Shown: one piece after another, positions 39,695 through 48,503 of the stretch
Position numbering within the stretch: the first letter of the stretch is position 1
Layout: each line of letters opens with the position of its first letter
Notes under the pieces: model-generated
What the model was told of the DNA's origin: nothing
The model's input: the letters and a program-made list of their open reading frames with translations, nothing else
The model's database searches: none
Source of the DNA: Polyangiaceae bacterium
GTDB taxonomy: Bacteria; Myxococcota_A; Polyangia; Polyangiales; Polyangiaceae
Length of the DNA: 64,000 nt
Assembly (NCBI GenBank): GCA_025937835.1
Contig: JAICQO010000010.1
Span: forward strand, 1-64,000
Direction of reading: 5' to 3'
Position numbers and translations under genes: made by a program

Positions 39695-40186
39695 ATGAAC
39701 AAGCTCTTCGAAACCACTCCTTCCGTCGCCCTCCTCGCTCAACGCCTGGCGCTCGGCGCCGTGATCTTGCCGCACGGCCTGCAGAAGGCCTTCGGCTGGT
39801 TCAACGGCTACGGCTTCGACGGCACCATGGGTTTCTTCGCCTCGATCGGCGTGCCCGCGCCGCTCGCGTTCCTGGTGATCGTCTCCGACCTGCTCGGCTC
39901 GGCGGCGCTGCTCGCGGGCATCGCCACCCGCGCCGCGGCCCTCGGCGCGAGCGCCACCATGCTCGGCGCGATCCTGCTCTGGCACCTGCCGAACGGCTTC
40001 TTCATGAACTGGGGTGGCACCCAGGCCGGTGAAGGCTTCGAGTTCCACGTCCTGGCTCTCGGCCTGTCCGTGCCGCTGATGTTCCTCGGCGGCGGCGCCT
40101 ACTCGCTCGACCGCCTGATCGCCCGCGTGCTCGGCGGTCAGAGCTCGACGTCGGCCGCCCTTCCGAGCCCCACCGCCGCCGAGTGA
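39695..40186 (+). CDS. DoxX-family membrane protein
   Basis: A 163-residue protein with four hydrophobic helices. The DoxX pattern is clear: LAQRLALGAVILPHGLQKAFGWF, then FFASIGVPAPLAFLVIVSDLLGSAALLAGI, a third helix, and FEFHVLALGLSVPLMFLGGGAYSLD. DoxX proteins are linked to thiol or quinone redox and detoxification. Here it is followed by a rhodanese 65 bases downstream, and a divergent LysR gene shares its promoter, suggesting a small sulfur- or redox-stress module. Confidence 0.92.
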   Translation: MNKLFETTPSVALLAQRLALGAVILPHGLQKAFGWFNGYGFDGTMGFFASIGVPAPLAFLVIVSDLLGSAALLAGIATRAAALGASATMLGAILLWHLPNGFFMNWGGTQAGEGFEFHVLALGLSVPLMFLGGGAYSLDRLIARVLGGQSSTSAALPSPTAAE

Positions 40187-40251
40187 CCTTCGCTCGACCC
40201 CTCCTCGGCCCCACATTCACCCGAGTTTCCCCACACAAAGGACCCCGCACC

Positions 40252-40578
40252 ATGAACACCATCTCTCTCACCGACCTCGATTCCAAGATCCGTAGTGGCG
40301 CCGACTTCGTCCTGCTCGAGGCGCTCCCCCCGCGTTACTACGAGCAGAAGCACCTGCCCGGCGCCAAGAACATGCCGCACGACGCGGTCGACGGCCTGGC
40401 CGCCGGACTGATCGGCGACCGCGAGCGCGAAGTCGTGATCTACTGCGCGAGCCCCACCTGCCAGAACTCGTCGGTCGCAGCACGCCGCCTCGAGACCCTC
40501 GGTTACCGGCACGTTCGCGTCTTCGAAGGTGGCAAGTCCGCCTGGGAAGACGCCGGGCTGCCGCTCCAGACCTCCTGA
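40252..40578 (+). CDS. Rhodanese-like sulfurtransferase domain protein
   Basis: A 108-residue single rhodanese domain, MNTISLTDLDSKIRSGADFV through PGAKNMPHDAVDGL to the active-site loop YCASPTCQNS and RVFEGGKSAWEDAGLPL. The active Cys is the first in CASPTC. It would transfer sulfane sulfur or act as a redox sensor. ATG 40252 fits the domain start; the in-frame extension upstream covers the intergenic region. Downstream partner of doxX. Confidence 0.92.
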   Translation: MNTISLTDLDSKIRSGADFVLLEALPPRYYEQKHLPGAKNMPHDAVDGLAAGLIGDREREVVIYCASPTCQNSSVAARRLETLGYRHVRVFEGGKSAWEDAGLPLQTS

Positions 40579-40598
40579 CAAACCGAGCTCCGAAAGCT

Positions 40599-40635
40599 CT
40601 AGACCCAGGCGGCTTCGACGCGCGCCCGGGTCTAG
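40599..40635 (+). terminator. Hairpin terminator after the doxX-rhodanese operon
   Basis: CTAGACCC (40599-40606) pairs with GGGTCTAG (40628-40635), with an inner GGCG/CGCC stem inside the loop. It begins 21 bases after the rhodanese stop and is followed by a short T-containing stretch (GCATTTCGTT). Probable transcription terminator separating this operon from the di-haem cytochrome operon. Confidence 0.6.
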
Positions 40636-40794
40636 GCATTTCGTTGCCGCTTATAGAACCGATAGCAGGCGCGACCGCGACCGCGACCGCGCATGAAATG
40701 CTCATGGCCCGCGCGAGCCGCGCTGTGTATGACGAATGATCAGCGGTCGCACGCCGAGCTCGGCATCCCGGCGATCGCGGCTCCTGGAGGGCGC

Positions 40795-42438
40795 GTGAGC
40801 GAGTCGCAGAGTTTCATACAGAAGCTGAAGGGACGGGCCGCGGATCTCGCGGCTGGCGCGATCTTCCAGGTCGCGACCAGTAGCTGGAATCTGGCGATCC
40901 CCGTGGTGTTGTTCTTGATCGTCGGGCGCTGCGCGTTTCAAACACCCGAGACCTTCTCCGGCCCCGTCACCGTGGATTTCGCGCTGCCCTCCGAGAAGGC
41001 GGTCCCGAAGTACGAGCCCGCAGGCAAGATCGATCAGAACGACATCCGCTGGCGCTTTCGCTACGCCGAGACGGGCACGGAGTTCCGTGCGGGCGTGCCG
41101 TACTGGATCTTCCGGATCATGCCGCGCCTGATGCCGGAGCAGTTCGGCGGCCGCGGTTACGACTGGTTCGGCTTCGACGACGAGGACGGCGAGTTCTACG
41201 AGTCCACGCCCGTGCCGCGCGGCCTCGCGCTCAGCGACAGCACGCTCCGAATCCCGTTCTTGAACGTGCGCTTCAATCTGAAGCGGGTCTCGGTCAATTG
41301 CGCGGGCTGCCACCGCGGCCAGCTGATCGACGAGAGCGGGAAGCGGCGGCTGATCGACGGCATGCCGAACCACACCGCCAACCTGCAAGCGTTCAAGCGC
41401 TTCTACGCGTCGGCCTTCCAGGATCCGCGCTTCGAAGGCGGCAACGTGGTCGCGGCCATCAACCAGGCGCTCGCCGAAGACGAGAAGCCGGCACTCACGA
41501 AAAAGGAGCAGCTCATCTACCGGGCCCTGGTCGAGGTGCTGCGCGGCTACACGCGCGAGCGCGGCAGCGCCTGGATGGACTCACGCCCCGACAACGGCCC
41601 GGGCCGGATTGACCCCTTCAACGCCGTGAAGTTCGAGGTGCTGAAGGTGCCGGACGACGGCACGGCACCGACCCTGGATTTCCCTGCCGTCTGGAACCAG
41701 CGCTCCGAGATGCGGCTCTGGCACCACTACGACGGCAACACCAGAGACAGCTCGGCGCGCAACTTCGGCTCGGCGATCGGCGTCGGGGGCATCGCCTGGT
41801 CGGTCTACAAGCACAGCGTGAGCAAGATCGGCGACTGGCTCGACATCCTGCCTCCGCCGAAATACCCGTTCGCCGCGCCGGACCCGGCGCAGGTCGCACA
41901 GGGACTCGAGCTGTTCAAGACGCGCTGCGCCGCCTGTCATGGTTTGTACGACCGCGAGAAGAACCGCATCGATACGACGAGCTCGCCCAACTACATGCAG
42001 ATCAACACCGAGATCGGCACCGATCCCGAGCGCTGGAAGGCGTTTCCGACGGCGGCGGCGGGCGCCTTGAACCGCTTCGGCTTCGAGCACGGGCTCTGGC
42101 CGCGCGACGCGTTCCGTGGCTCGACCAACGGCTACCTGTGCGGGCCGCTCGACGGCATCTGGGCGCGCGCGCCCTACCTGCACAACGGCTCGGTCCCGAA
42201 CCTGAACGAGCTCTTGAAGCCTCCGGAGCAACGTCCGAAGCGCTTTTACCGCGGTAACCCGAGCTACGACGCGCTGAACATGGGCTGGGTCCACACCGAC
42301 AGCGCGCGCAAGGACAACGGGCTGCCGCTGTTCGAATACGACACGAGCCTCGTCGGCAACTCGAACCAGGGCCACCCGATCGCGATCGAAGACGACGCCG
42401 AGCGCGCCGCCGTGCTCGCCTACCTGAAGACGCTCTGA
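40795..42438 (+). CDS. RoxA-like di-haem cytochrome c (peroxidase/oxygenase family), gene 1 of cytochrome operon
   Basis: A 547-residue membrane-anchored c-type cytochrome. After an N-terminal helix (LAIPVVLFLIVGRCAF) come two haem motifs: CAGCH in VNCAGCHRGQLID and CAACH in TRCAACHGLYDREK. Family landmarks include GVPYWIFRIMPRLMPEQF, GPGRIDPFNAVKFE, LWHHYDGNTRDSS, RAPYLHNGSVPNLNELL and a final KTL. These match the MauG/RoxA-related di-haem cytochrome c peroxidase group. GTG 40795 preceded by GGAGG is preferred to ATGs further upstream. A peroxide-dependent oxidation of an organic substrate is likely; the substrate is unknown. Confidence 0.85.
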   Translation: MSESQSFIQKLKGRAADLAAGAIFQVATSSWNLAIPVVLFLIVGRCAFQTPETFSGPVTVDFALPSEKAVPKYEPAGKIDQNDIRWRFRYAETGTEFRAGVPYWIFRIMPRLMPEQFGGRGYDWFGFDDEDGEFYESTPVPRGLALSDSTLRIPFLNVRFNLKRVSVNCAGCHRGQLIDESGKRRLIDGMPNHTANLQAFKRFYASAFQDPRFEGGNVVAAINQALAEDEKPALTKKEQLIYRALVEVLRGYTRERGSAWMDSRPDNGPGRIDPFNAVKFEVLKVPDDGTAPTLDFPAVWNQRSEMRLWHHYDGNTRDSSARNFGSAIGVGGIAWSVYKHSVSKIGDWLDILPPPKYPFAAPDPAQVAQGLELFKTRCAACHGLYDREKNRIDTTSSPNYMQINTEIGTDPERWKAFPTAAAGALNRFGFEHGLWPRDAFRGSTNGYLCGPLDGIWARAPYLHNGSVPNLNELLKPPEQRPKRFYRGNPSYDALNMGWVHTDSARKDNGLPLFEYDTSLVGNSNQGHPIAIEDDAERAAVLAYLKTL

Positions 42439-42460
42439 GCCAGCCCCGAGAAGGATCCGC

Positions 42461-43663
42461 ATGTTCCCGTTGATCGAGACCGCCATCGCCTTCGCCGCCG
42501 CGATGCTCGCCGCCAGCCTGGTGGTGAGCGGCTGCGTGCAGGTCGTGCTCAGCCTCGGACGCTACCGCTCGCGCGGCGTGGAAGAGATGCTGCTCAGCCT
42601 GATGCAGGGCTTTCGCAACTTCAACAACGACCCGGCCGTGGTCCCGCAGCCGCCCCCGAACTCGGCGAAAGGGGCGCCCAAGATCCCCCCGCCCGACCCG
42701 GTCGCGCTGCACGAGGCCGAGCGCGCCTTCGTCCAAGACGTGATGACGGATCCGACGCTGCAGGCACGCGGCTCGGCGCTTCGTTACAGCAACGACCCGA
42801 ACGAGCTCGCGCACATGGTCGAGTACATCGACGCCGGCGACCTGGTGGTGGTGGCCGTGAGCCATGCCAAATACGAGATCGGCGAGCCCAACGACGCAGA
42901 AATGGCGCCGCGCCCCGAGCTCAAGCTGCCGCAGAGCTGGTTCGGCGTCGGCATCGTCCCTCCGTACTTCAATACCAAGACCTTCGCCGACTACGTCGGC
43001 CGCTTCTTCATGACGCTGGAGGCCACGGCTGCCCAGCGCTTCAAGGGGCGGGTCCGGCAGCTCACGATTTTGCTCGCCGCGATCTTGGTGGTGGTCTTCA
43101 ACTTCGACAGCGTGCAGCTGTTGCGCACGCTCTATCAAAATAGCGGCGTGCGTGCGGCCGTCGCCAGCCAGGCCGAACGGATCGCGGACATCGCCGAGCG
43201 CAGTGGGTTGAAGACGCCGGACGCAGCCGGCTCGGAGCCGCCCACGAGCGCGCCGGTCGTGATCGAAGAAACCGCGGGGCTAGCCCCGAGCATTCAGCTT
43301 CAGCAGGCCGCTTCGGCGCTCGACCAGCCGGAGCTCGGCATCGGCTGGGAGGGCAGCTACATCATCGGCCGCTTCTGCGCGTATCGCGGCAGCTGCTCCA
43401 CGCCGACGCCCCCGATCAGCGGCGGGCAGCTCGCGCTCGCCGTGTCGCTGTGGTGCTTCGGGCTGCTCGCCTCGTGCGTGATGCTCTCGTTCGGAGCGCC
43501 GTTCTGGTACGGCACGCTCAAACAGCTCTTGAACCTCGGGAACGAGCTCAAGGGTAAGAAGGTCTCGAGCGACGGCGGCGGTTCCTCCCCTGCACCGGGG
43601 GCGGGGCCAGCGTCGGGGGCTGGACCTGTGTCGGGGCCGTTCTCGATGCGGCCAAGTGGTTGA
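42461..43663 (+). CDS. Three-helix membrane protein of unknown function between two di-haem cytochromes
   Basis: A 400-residue protein with helices at about 5-28 (AIAFAAAMLAASLVVSGCVQVV), 200-218 (TILLAAILVVVFNFDS) and 325-350 (LALAVSLWCFGLLASCVMLSF). The last is followed by GAPFWYGTLKQLLNLGNELK, a motif seen at the end of a family of uncharacterised bacterial membrane proteins. Between helices 2 and 3 is a domain with two close Cys (FCAYRGSC). It is 22 bases downstream of the first cytochrome and 16 bases before the second, so it is part of the same operon. It may anchor or connect the two cytochromes, an inference from position. Confidence 0.8.
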   Translation: MFPLIETAIAFAAAMLAASLVVSGCVQVVLSLGRYRSRGVEEMLLSLMQGFRNFNNDPAVVPQPPPNSAKGAPKIPPPDPVALHEAERAFVQDVMTDPTLQARGSALRYSNDPNELAHMVEYIDAGDLVVVAVSHAKYEIGEPNDAEMAPRPELKLPQSWFGVGIVPPYFNTKTFADYVGRFFMTLEATAAQRFKGRVRQLTILLAAILVVVFNFDSVQLLRTLYQNSGVRAAVASQAERIADIAERSGLKTPDAAGSEPPTSAPVVIEETAGLAPSIQLQQAASALDQPELGIGWEGSYIIGRFCAYRGSCSTPTPPISGGQLALAVSLWCFGLLASCVMLSFGAPFWYGTLKQLLNLGNELKGKKVSSDGGGSSPAPGAGPASGAGPVSGPFSMRPSG

Positions 43664-43679
43664 ACACGGAGGAGTGATC

Positions 43680-45107
43680 TTGAGCACCGCGCTACGCACC
43701 CAGTTGATTCGCGCACTCACCATCCTCGGCAGCGTCGTGCTGCTGTTCGTGGTCGTCGTCACCGGTTGGTACTGGAAGAAGAAGCTTCAGAAGTACCCCG
43801 AGTCGACCATCAGCCAGGCGCAGGGCGAGCAAATCTTCCGGAGCGCGGTCTTCGAGAACCACGAAGCCGAGGGCGTCCCGTACTGGATCTGGAGGGTGAT
43901 GCCGGAAATGTTCCCGCAGTCCTTCAAGCCGGACTACGCGGAGCTCGGCTTCATCCGCGTCGCGGGCCGGGAGCTACCGCTCGGCATGAACAAGAGCCGG
44001 CGCTTCGGCATCGAGTGGGTCACCCACAACTGCGCGCTCTGCCACGCCGCCGCGTACCGTGCGACGGAGGCCGCCGAGCAAACGGTGGTGATGGGCATGC
44101 CCAACGCCTTCTTCCGGCGGCAGATCTACGTCGAGGGGCTCGACAAGGCCTACATGTCCAACGCCTTCACGCCCGACGCAGTGCTCGGTGCAATCGAGAA
44201 GCACACCGTGCTCCCAGCCGCCGAAAAGCCCGTCTATCGCGAGTGGGTCGGCAAGCTCCGCGAGCGGGCGATCGACTACAAGAACCACGTCGGCACCACG
44301 CGCGATTGGCACCCGCTCCACGCCCCCGGTCAGGCCGAGGGCTTCGGCGCGGCCAAGCAATACGCGGGGGTGTTCGACGAGACGATCGGCACGGCCGACT
44401 TTCCCTCGACGTTCATGCAGCGCCCGCGGGTGATCGGACACTGGGACGGCATCTCCACTTCCACGCTCGAGCGCGTGATCGGCTCCGCCCTCGCGATCGG
44501 CGCCAAGGGCTCGGCCATCGACATGCAGCAGATGCTGGACATCGACAAGTACACGATGGACTTGAAACCCCCGCCGTATCCGCTCGCCATCGATGCCGCG
44601 AAAGCCCAGCGCGGGGGCGGCGTTTTCCAGCGCGAGTGCGCCAACTGTCACGCCGCCGGCGGCGCCCGCATCAACACCATCGTTCCGCTGTCGGAGGTCA
44701 AGACCGACCCCCACCGCCAGAAGTCGCTCAACCTCTCGTTCCTCTGGCGGATCAAGCTCGGCACCTTGCCCTCGAACTACCCGTTCCAACACTGGCAATC
44801 CTCGGACGGGTACCGCAGCGACTTTCTGGAGGGTCTGTTCACGCGCGGCCCGTACCTGCACAACGGCTCCGTGCCCAGCATCCGGGACCTGTTGAAGCCG
44901 CCCGCCGAGCGCCCCAAAAAGTTCATGCGCGGCACGAACGTGCTCGACGCGGAGAACCTCGGCTACCGCTCCGACAGAGCCGCGCCGGGAAACGTCTTCG
45001 AATACGACACCAGCCGCGAGGGCTACTCGAACAGCGGGCACGAGTACGGAACGGCCCTGCCCGAAGCGCAGAAGGACGAGCTCGTGGAGTACTTGAAGAC
45101 GCTTTAG
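43680..45107 (+). CDS. RoxA-like di-haem cytochrome c, gene 3 of cytochrome operon
   Basis: A 475-residue relative of the first cytochrome. An N-terminal helix (ALTILGSVVLLFVVVVTGWYW) is followed by GVPYWIWRVMPEMFPQSF, the haem motif CALCH in THNCALCHAAAYR, a second motif CANCH in RECANCHAAGGARI, GPYLHNGSVPSIRDLL and the terminal LKTL. It lacks about 70 residues present in gene 1, and the DPFNAVKFE-type central segment is replaced by PGQAEGFGAAKQYAG. TTG 43680 with GGAGGA upstream is preferred; an upstream GTG in frame lacks proper spacing. It converges with zwf, leaving 3 bases between stops. Confidence 0.85.
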   Translation: MSTALRTQLIRALTILGSVVLLFVVVVTGWYWKKKLQKYPESTISQAQGEQIFRSAVFENHEAEGVPYWIWRVMPEMFPQSFKPDYAELGFIRVAGRELPLGMNKSRRFGIEWVTHNCALCHAAAYRATEAAEQTVVMGMPNAFFRRQIYVEGLDKAYMSNAFTPDAVLGAIEKHTVLPAAEKPVYREWVGKLRERAIDYKNHVGTTRDWHPLHAPGQAEGFGAAKQYAGVFDETIGTADFPSTFMQRPRVIGHWDGISTSTLERVIGSALAIGAKGSAIDMQQMLDIDKYTMDLKPPPYPLAIDAAKAQRGGGVFQRECANCHAAGGARINTIVPLSEVKTDPHRQKSLNLSFLWRIKLGTLPSNYPFQHWQSSDGYRSDFLEGLFTRGPYLHNGSVPSIRDLLKPPAERPKKFMRGTNVLDAENLGYRSDRAAPGNVFEYDTSREGYSNSGHEYGTALPEAQKDELVEYLKTL

Positions 45108-45110
45108 CGG

Positions 45111-46511
45111 CTACAGCGGCGTGTTCCAGCCACCCACGCCCTCGACCAGGGCGTCGGCTTCGCGCGGCCCGTTGGAGCCTGGCTCGTACTCGTGCAGTGA
45201 AGAAGCGGCGCCAAGGGCGGGCTCGATCGCCGTCCAGGCGGCCTCGACCAGATCCTGTCTGGCAAACAGCGTGGGATCGCCGGACATGGCGTCACCGAGC
45301 AGGCGTTCGTAAGCGTCCAGACGCCACTCTTCGCCTTGGGCTGGCTCTTCGGTCACGGAGAGCTCCACGCGCTTACCCACCATTTTCTCTCCGGCTCGCT
45401 TCGCCGAAGCACTCAGGCTGATCGAGACATCCGGGCTCAACCGAAAGTGCACGGTGTTGCCTTGCTTCGGCGCTTCCTCGCCGAACACCACCGGGGGCGG
45501 GGTCTTGAGCTCCACCGTCACCTCGGTGATGTTGCGAGACAGCTTCTTTCCTGCCCGCACGTAGAACGGCACGCCGTGCCAGCGCCACAGGTTCAGGTCC
45601 AGGCGCAGGGCCGCAAACGTGGGGGTCATCGAAGTCTTTGCGACGCCGCGCTCGTCCTTGTAGCCGCGAAACTGGCCCTGCACGAGCGACTCGGGGTGCA
45701 CGGGCGCGAGGTTTCTCAGCACCTTGACCTGCTCGTCCCGCACCGCTTCTCCGTAGCTGGTGGTCGGCGGTTCCATCGCCAGGTAGCTGATGATCTGGAG
45801 CGCGTGGTTCTGAATGACGTCGCGGATCACGCCCGTTTCCTCGTACATCGAGCCGCGGCCCTCGATGCCGAAGCTCTCGGCCATGGTGATCTGCACCGTC
45901 TCGACGTATTCGCGGTTCCAGAGCGGCTCGAGGAACGTGTTGGAGAAGCGGAAGTAGAGGATGTTCTGAACGGCCTCTTTCCCGAGGTAGTGGTCGATGC
46001 GGAAGATGTCGCGCTCGTCGAATTTCGCGTGCAACGTCCGGTTGAGGGCTCGGGCGCTGGCGAGATCGCGGCCGAAGGGCTTCTCGACGATCACCCGGGC
46101 GTTGCGGCCGAGCCCGGCCTGGTCGATCGCCTCGACCACCCCGCCGAAAGCGCTCGGAGGGATGGCCAGGTAATGCGCCGGACGTGCGGCGCTGCCGAGC
46201 TCCCTGCGCACTTTCGCAAAGGTCTCGGGCTCGAAATAGTCGCCGTCGACGTAGTGCAGGCGCGACACCAGCCGTTCGAAGGCCGCGCTGTCGAAGGCGC
46301 CGTGGGCCTCAATGCTGGACCGCGCTCGCGCCACGAGCTGCTCCCGCGTCCAGCCTGACTTCGCGACGCCTACCACGGGGAAGTCGAGCCGCCCGCGCAG
46401 CGCCATCGCGTTCAGCGCCGGAAAAATCTTCTTGTTCGCGAGGTCGCCGCTCGCACCGAAGAACACCAGCGCATCCGAGCGCCGCGTCGAAATGTTTTCG
46501 TCACGAGTCAT
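45111..46511 (-). CDS. zwf: Glucose-6-phosphate 1-dehydrogenase
   Basis: A 466-residue G6PDH, first enzyme of the oxidative pentose phosphate pathway. The nucleotide fold starts [28 protein letters not shown] follows, and the substrate signature [15 protein letters not shown] is complete with its catalytic His in a nearby helix ([14 protein letters not shown]). FYVRAGKKL and [12 protein letters not shown] are also standard. It would supply NADPH. No gnd or pgl gene is next to it. Confidence 0.97.
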   Translation of the reverse strand: MTRDENISTRRSDALVFFGASGDLANKKIFPALNAMALRGRLDFPVVGVAKSGWTREQLVARARSSIEAHGAFDSAAFERLVSRLHYVDGDYFEPETFAKVRRELGSAARPAHYLAIPPSAFGGVVEAIDQAGLGRNARVIVEKPFGRDLASARALNRTLHAKFDERDIFRIDHYLGKEAVQNILYFRFSNTFLEPLWNREYVETVQITMAESFGIEGRGSMYEETGVIRDVIQNHALQIISYLAMEPPTTSYGEAVRDEQVKVLRNLAPVHPESLVQGQFRGYKDERGVAKTSMTPTFAALRLDLNLWRWHGVPFYVRAGKKLSRNITEVTVELKTPPPVVFGEEAPKQGNTVHFRLSPDVSISLSASAKRAGEKMVGKRVELSVTEEPAQGEEWRLDAYERLLGDAMSGDPTLFARQDLVEAAWTAIEPALGAASSLHEYEPGSNGPREADALVEGVGGWNTPL

Positions 46512-46865
46512 TCGGATCCACAGCTACCAAACCTTGGCCGCCGACGACACCTGTCCGGCACCCGAGCCCGCGTCCGCTCGCAGCTCGGCGGCGGGACCTG
46601 GTATTTCGCAGGATTTGCCGCAGTTCGTGGCGCGGACCGGCGCGAGCTGGCGCTCCTTCCTGCGCGCCCGAGCTCGTGGCGGAGTGACACGAGTCCCAGG
46701 GGTGACTCATCGATCACTCGCAAGACCGCCTCAGGCTCGCACGCGATCACCGGGCATTCCCCGGAAAACACGGCGATCTCACGCAACTCTCGGTGGCGCG
46801 ACGCTTGCACCGAGGCTCGGCGTGGCTCGGAAACGAGCGCTGATCACCAGGCAAAAAGGGTCAAC
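46512..46865. other. Gap between zwf and a GlsB/YeaQ gene
   Basis: About 350 bases holding the divergent promoters of zwf and the small membrane protein. A minus-strand frame (46508-46810) begins with protein-like text (ELREIAVFSGECPVIACEPE) but becomes Arg/Pro/Ser-rich and overlaps the zwf start, so I do not call it. No tRNA or repeat was seen. Confidence 0.4.
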
Positions 46866-47126
46866 ATGTCTATCATCCTATTCATCGTTTTCGGTTTGAT
46901 CGTCGGCCTGCTCGCGCGCGCCCTGCTACCGGGCCGTCAGAGCATGGGCATCGGCATGACCATCCTCCTCGGGGTCGCTGGCTCGTTCGTGGGAGGCTTC
47001 ATCGGAGCCCTGCTGACGGACAGCCGCGTCACGGACTTCAACACCGCAGGCATGATCGGCAGCGTCATCGGCGCCGTCCTGCTGCTGCTTCTGGTCGGCG
47101 CCCGCGGTCGCCACGCGCACGTTTGA
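46866..47126 (+). CDS. GlsB/YeaQ/YmgE-family stress-response membrane protein
   Basis: An 86-residue protein of three hydrophobic helices with the family pattern: IVFGLIVGLLARALLPGRQSMGIG, LLGVAGSFVGGFIGALL and GMIGSVIGAVLLLLLVG. These small proteins are often induced by general stress; their molecular role is unclear. Only a weak purine stretch (AAAAAGGG) precedes the ATG. Confidence 0.92.
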   Translation: MSIILFIVFGLIVGLLARALLPGRQSMGIGMTILLGVAGSFVGGFIGALLTDSRVTDFNTAGMIGSVIGAVLLLLLVGARGRHAHV

Positions 47127-47453
47127 TCGAACTGCCGAGGACGGGGGAATCGACCAATCCCCCCTTCCAGTGGCGCGGCCCAAACGGGGCAAGCATTCTT
47201 GCTCCGTTTGGACGCGCTCACCACCGACGACGTAGAGACGAGCAGGCGAGAGTCGCCCGCCGAGAAGTTGGCTCAAGCACTCGAGCTCGCTGAGACCGTC
47301 ACGCTCCTTCCTTAGCAGCCCGCGCCGCGCACCGCGATTTCGCGCGCACCAGAACGCCACGCACGGGTCAGGTTGCCTCTGCCCCGGTGAGGTCGAGCGG
47401 GCAAAAGCCGGTCGCGTATCGGCGGCACGCGCAGTGCACGGCGACCTGACCGA
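47127..47453. other. Intergenic region with two hairpins before the polyketide cluster
   Basis: About 330 bases. It contains the GGGGGA/TCCCCC stem at 47143-47163 and a stronger 14-bp hairpin at 47180-47211 (separate entry), then the upstream sequence of the type III PKS gene. A 38-codon plus-strand frame from TTG 47199 to 47315 (ending EKLAQALELAETVTLLP) reads like a protein end, but it starts inside the hairpin and lacks a ribosome site. Confidence 0.5.
47180..47211 (+). terminator. Strong 14-bp hairpin downstream of the GlsB/YeaQ gene
   Basis: CCAAACGGGGCAAG (47180-47193) pairs along its full length with CTTGCTCCGTTTGG (47198-47211), with one G-U pair and a CATT tetraloop. No T-run follows. 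It lies 54 bases after the GlsB/YeaQ stop and 243 before the PKS start, and is one of the most stable simple hairpins in the window. Terminator is the likely role; a small structured RNA is possible. Confidence 0.6.
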
Positions 47454-48503
47454 ATGCCCCACATCGCTGGCGTGAGCACCGCGTTTCCGCCCAATTACTA
47501 CACTCAGCGCGAGCTCATGCAGGCCCTGCTCTCGCTGTCGAGGGACGGTCTCGACACTGCACGCGCTCGGAAGCTGTTCGCGGGCGTGAAGGTCGAGGGG
47601 CGGCACTTGGCGTTACCTCTTTCGCGCTACGCCGAGCTCGACGGTTTCGGCGCTCGCAACAGGGAATGGCTGAGAGTGGCGCTCGAGCTCAGCGAACGGG
47701 CGGTGGGGGAAAGGCTCGAACAAGCCGGGCTCGCGCCAAACGACATTCAATTGTTCGCGTCGAGCACCGTGACCGGCCTCGCCGTGCCTTCGATCGAGGC
47801 GCGGCTGATGAACCGGCTCGGGTTCGCGGCGGATTGCCGGCGGCTCCCGCTGTTCGGCCTCGGCTGCGTCGCGGGGGCTGCCGGCGTCGCTCGCGTGAGC
47901 GAGTACCTCGAGGGGCATCCCACGCACGCCGCCTTACTGCTGTGTGTCGAGCTGTGTTCGCTGACCTTTCAACCCGACGATACGTCGATCGCCAACCTGA
48001 TCGCGTGCGGGCTCTTTGGCGACGGCGCCGCTTGCGTGCTTCTGGTGGGCGATGAGCACCCGCTCGCTCGAAAAGCCCCGCTCGAGGTCACGGCCACACG
48101 CTCGGTGATGTTTCCGAACACGGAAACGGTCATGGGCTGGGACATCGTCGATACCGGCTTCCGCATCGTCCTCAGCAACCAGGTGCCCGAGCTGGCGCGC
48201 ACCGCGCTCGCCCACGGCGTCCGCGCATTCCTCTCCGAAAACGCACTCCACCCGTCGCAGATCACGCGCTGGCTCGCCCACCCAGGCGGCCCCGCCGTGA
48301 TCGACGCGATGGAGCGGGGCCTCGAGCTGCCCGGGGGCACGCTGGATCGCAGCCGAGATTGCCTGGCGCGGATCGGCAATCTATCGTCCGCCTCAGTGCT
48401 CGTGATCCTGCAGGAGTCCCTCGCCGCCGAGCAGAGTCGAGGTCCGGCGCTGCTGCTGGCGATGGGACCCGGGTTTTGCGCGGAGCTCGTGCTCCTGCGA
48501 TGA
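47454..48503 (+). CDS. Type III polyketide synthase (chalcone/alkylresorcinol synthase-like)
   Basis: A 349-residue thiolase-fold enzyme that condenses an acyl-CoA starter with malonyl-CoA. The catalytic triad is visible: Cys138 in LFGLGCVAGAAG, His in RWLAHPGGPAVIDAME and Asn in GNLSSASVLVIL. The C-terminal GPGFCAEL matches the family GFGPG-type end (here MGPGFC). The size fits bacterial type III PKSs making alkylresorcinols or alkylpyrones. Its stop overlaps the methyltransferase start (ATGA), and the following FAD enzyme mirrors the SrsA-SrsB-SrsC arrangement of Streptomyces phenolic lipid synthesis. Confidence 0.92.
   Translation: MPHIAGVSTAFPPNYYTQRELMQALLSLSRDGLDTARARKLFAGVKVEGRHLALPLSRYAELDGFGARNREWLRVALELSERAVGERLEQAGLAPNDIQLFASSTVTGLAVPSIEARLMNRLGFAADCRRLPLFGLGCVAGAAGVARVSEYLEGHPTHAALLLCVELCSLTFQPDDTSIANLIACGLFGDGAACVLLVGDEHPLARKAPLEVTATRSVMFPNTETVMGWDIVDTGFRIVLSNQVPELARTALAHGVRAFLSENALHPSQITRWLAHPGGPAVIDAMERGLELPGGTLDRSRDCLARIGNLSSASVLVILQESLAAEQSRGPALLLAMGPGFCAELVLLR

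Noticed and set aside
40671..40690. Short GCGACC tandem repeat before the cytochrome operon
   Set aside because: Three units of a six-base GC-rich motif are common by chance in this composition; no promoter or structure depends on it.
46508..46810. Minus-strand frame of 100 codons upstream of zwf
   Set aside because: First third looks protein-like, the remainder is Arg/Ser/Pro-rich, and it overlaps the zwf start; it may be a fragment but no family is recognisable.
47199..47315. 38-codon frame ending EKLAQALELAETVTLLP
   Set aside because: Protein-like end, but the TTG start lies inside a strong hairpin, no ribosome site is present, and the length is too short to judge.
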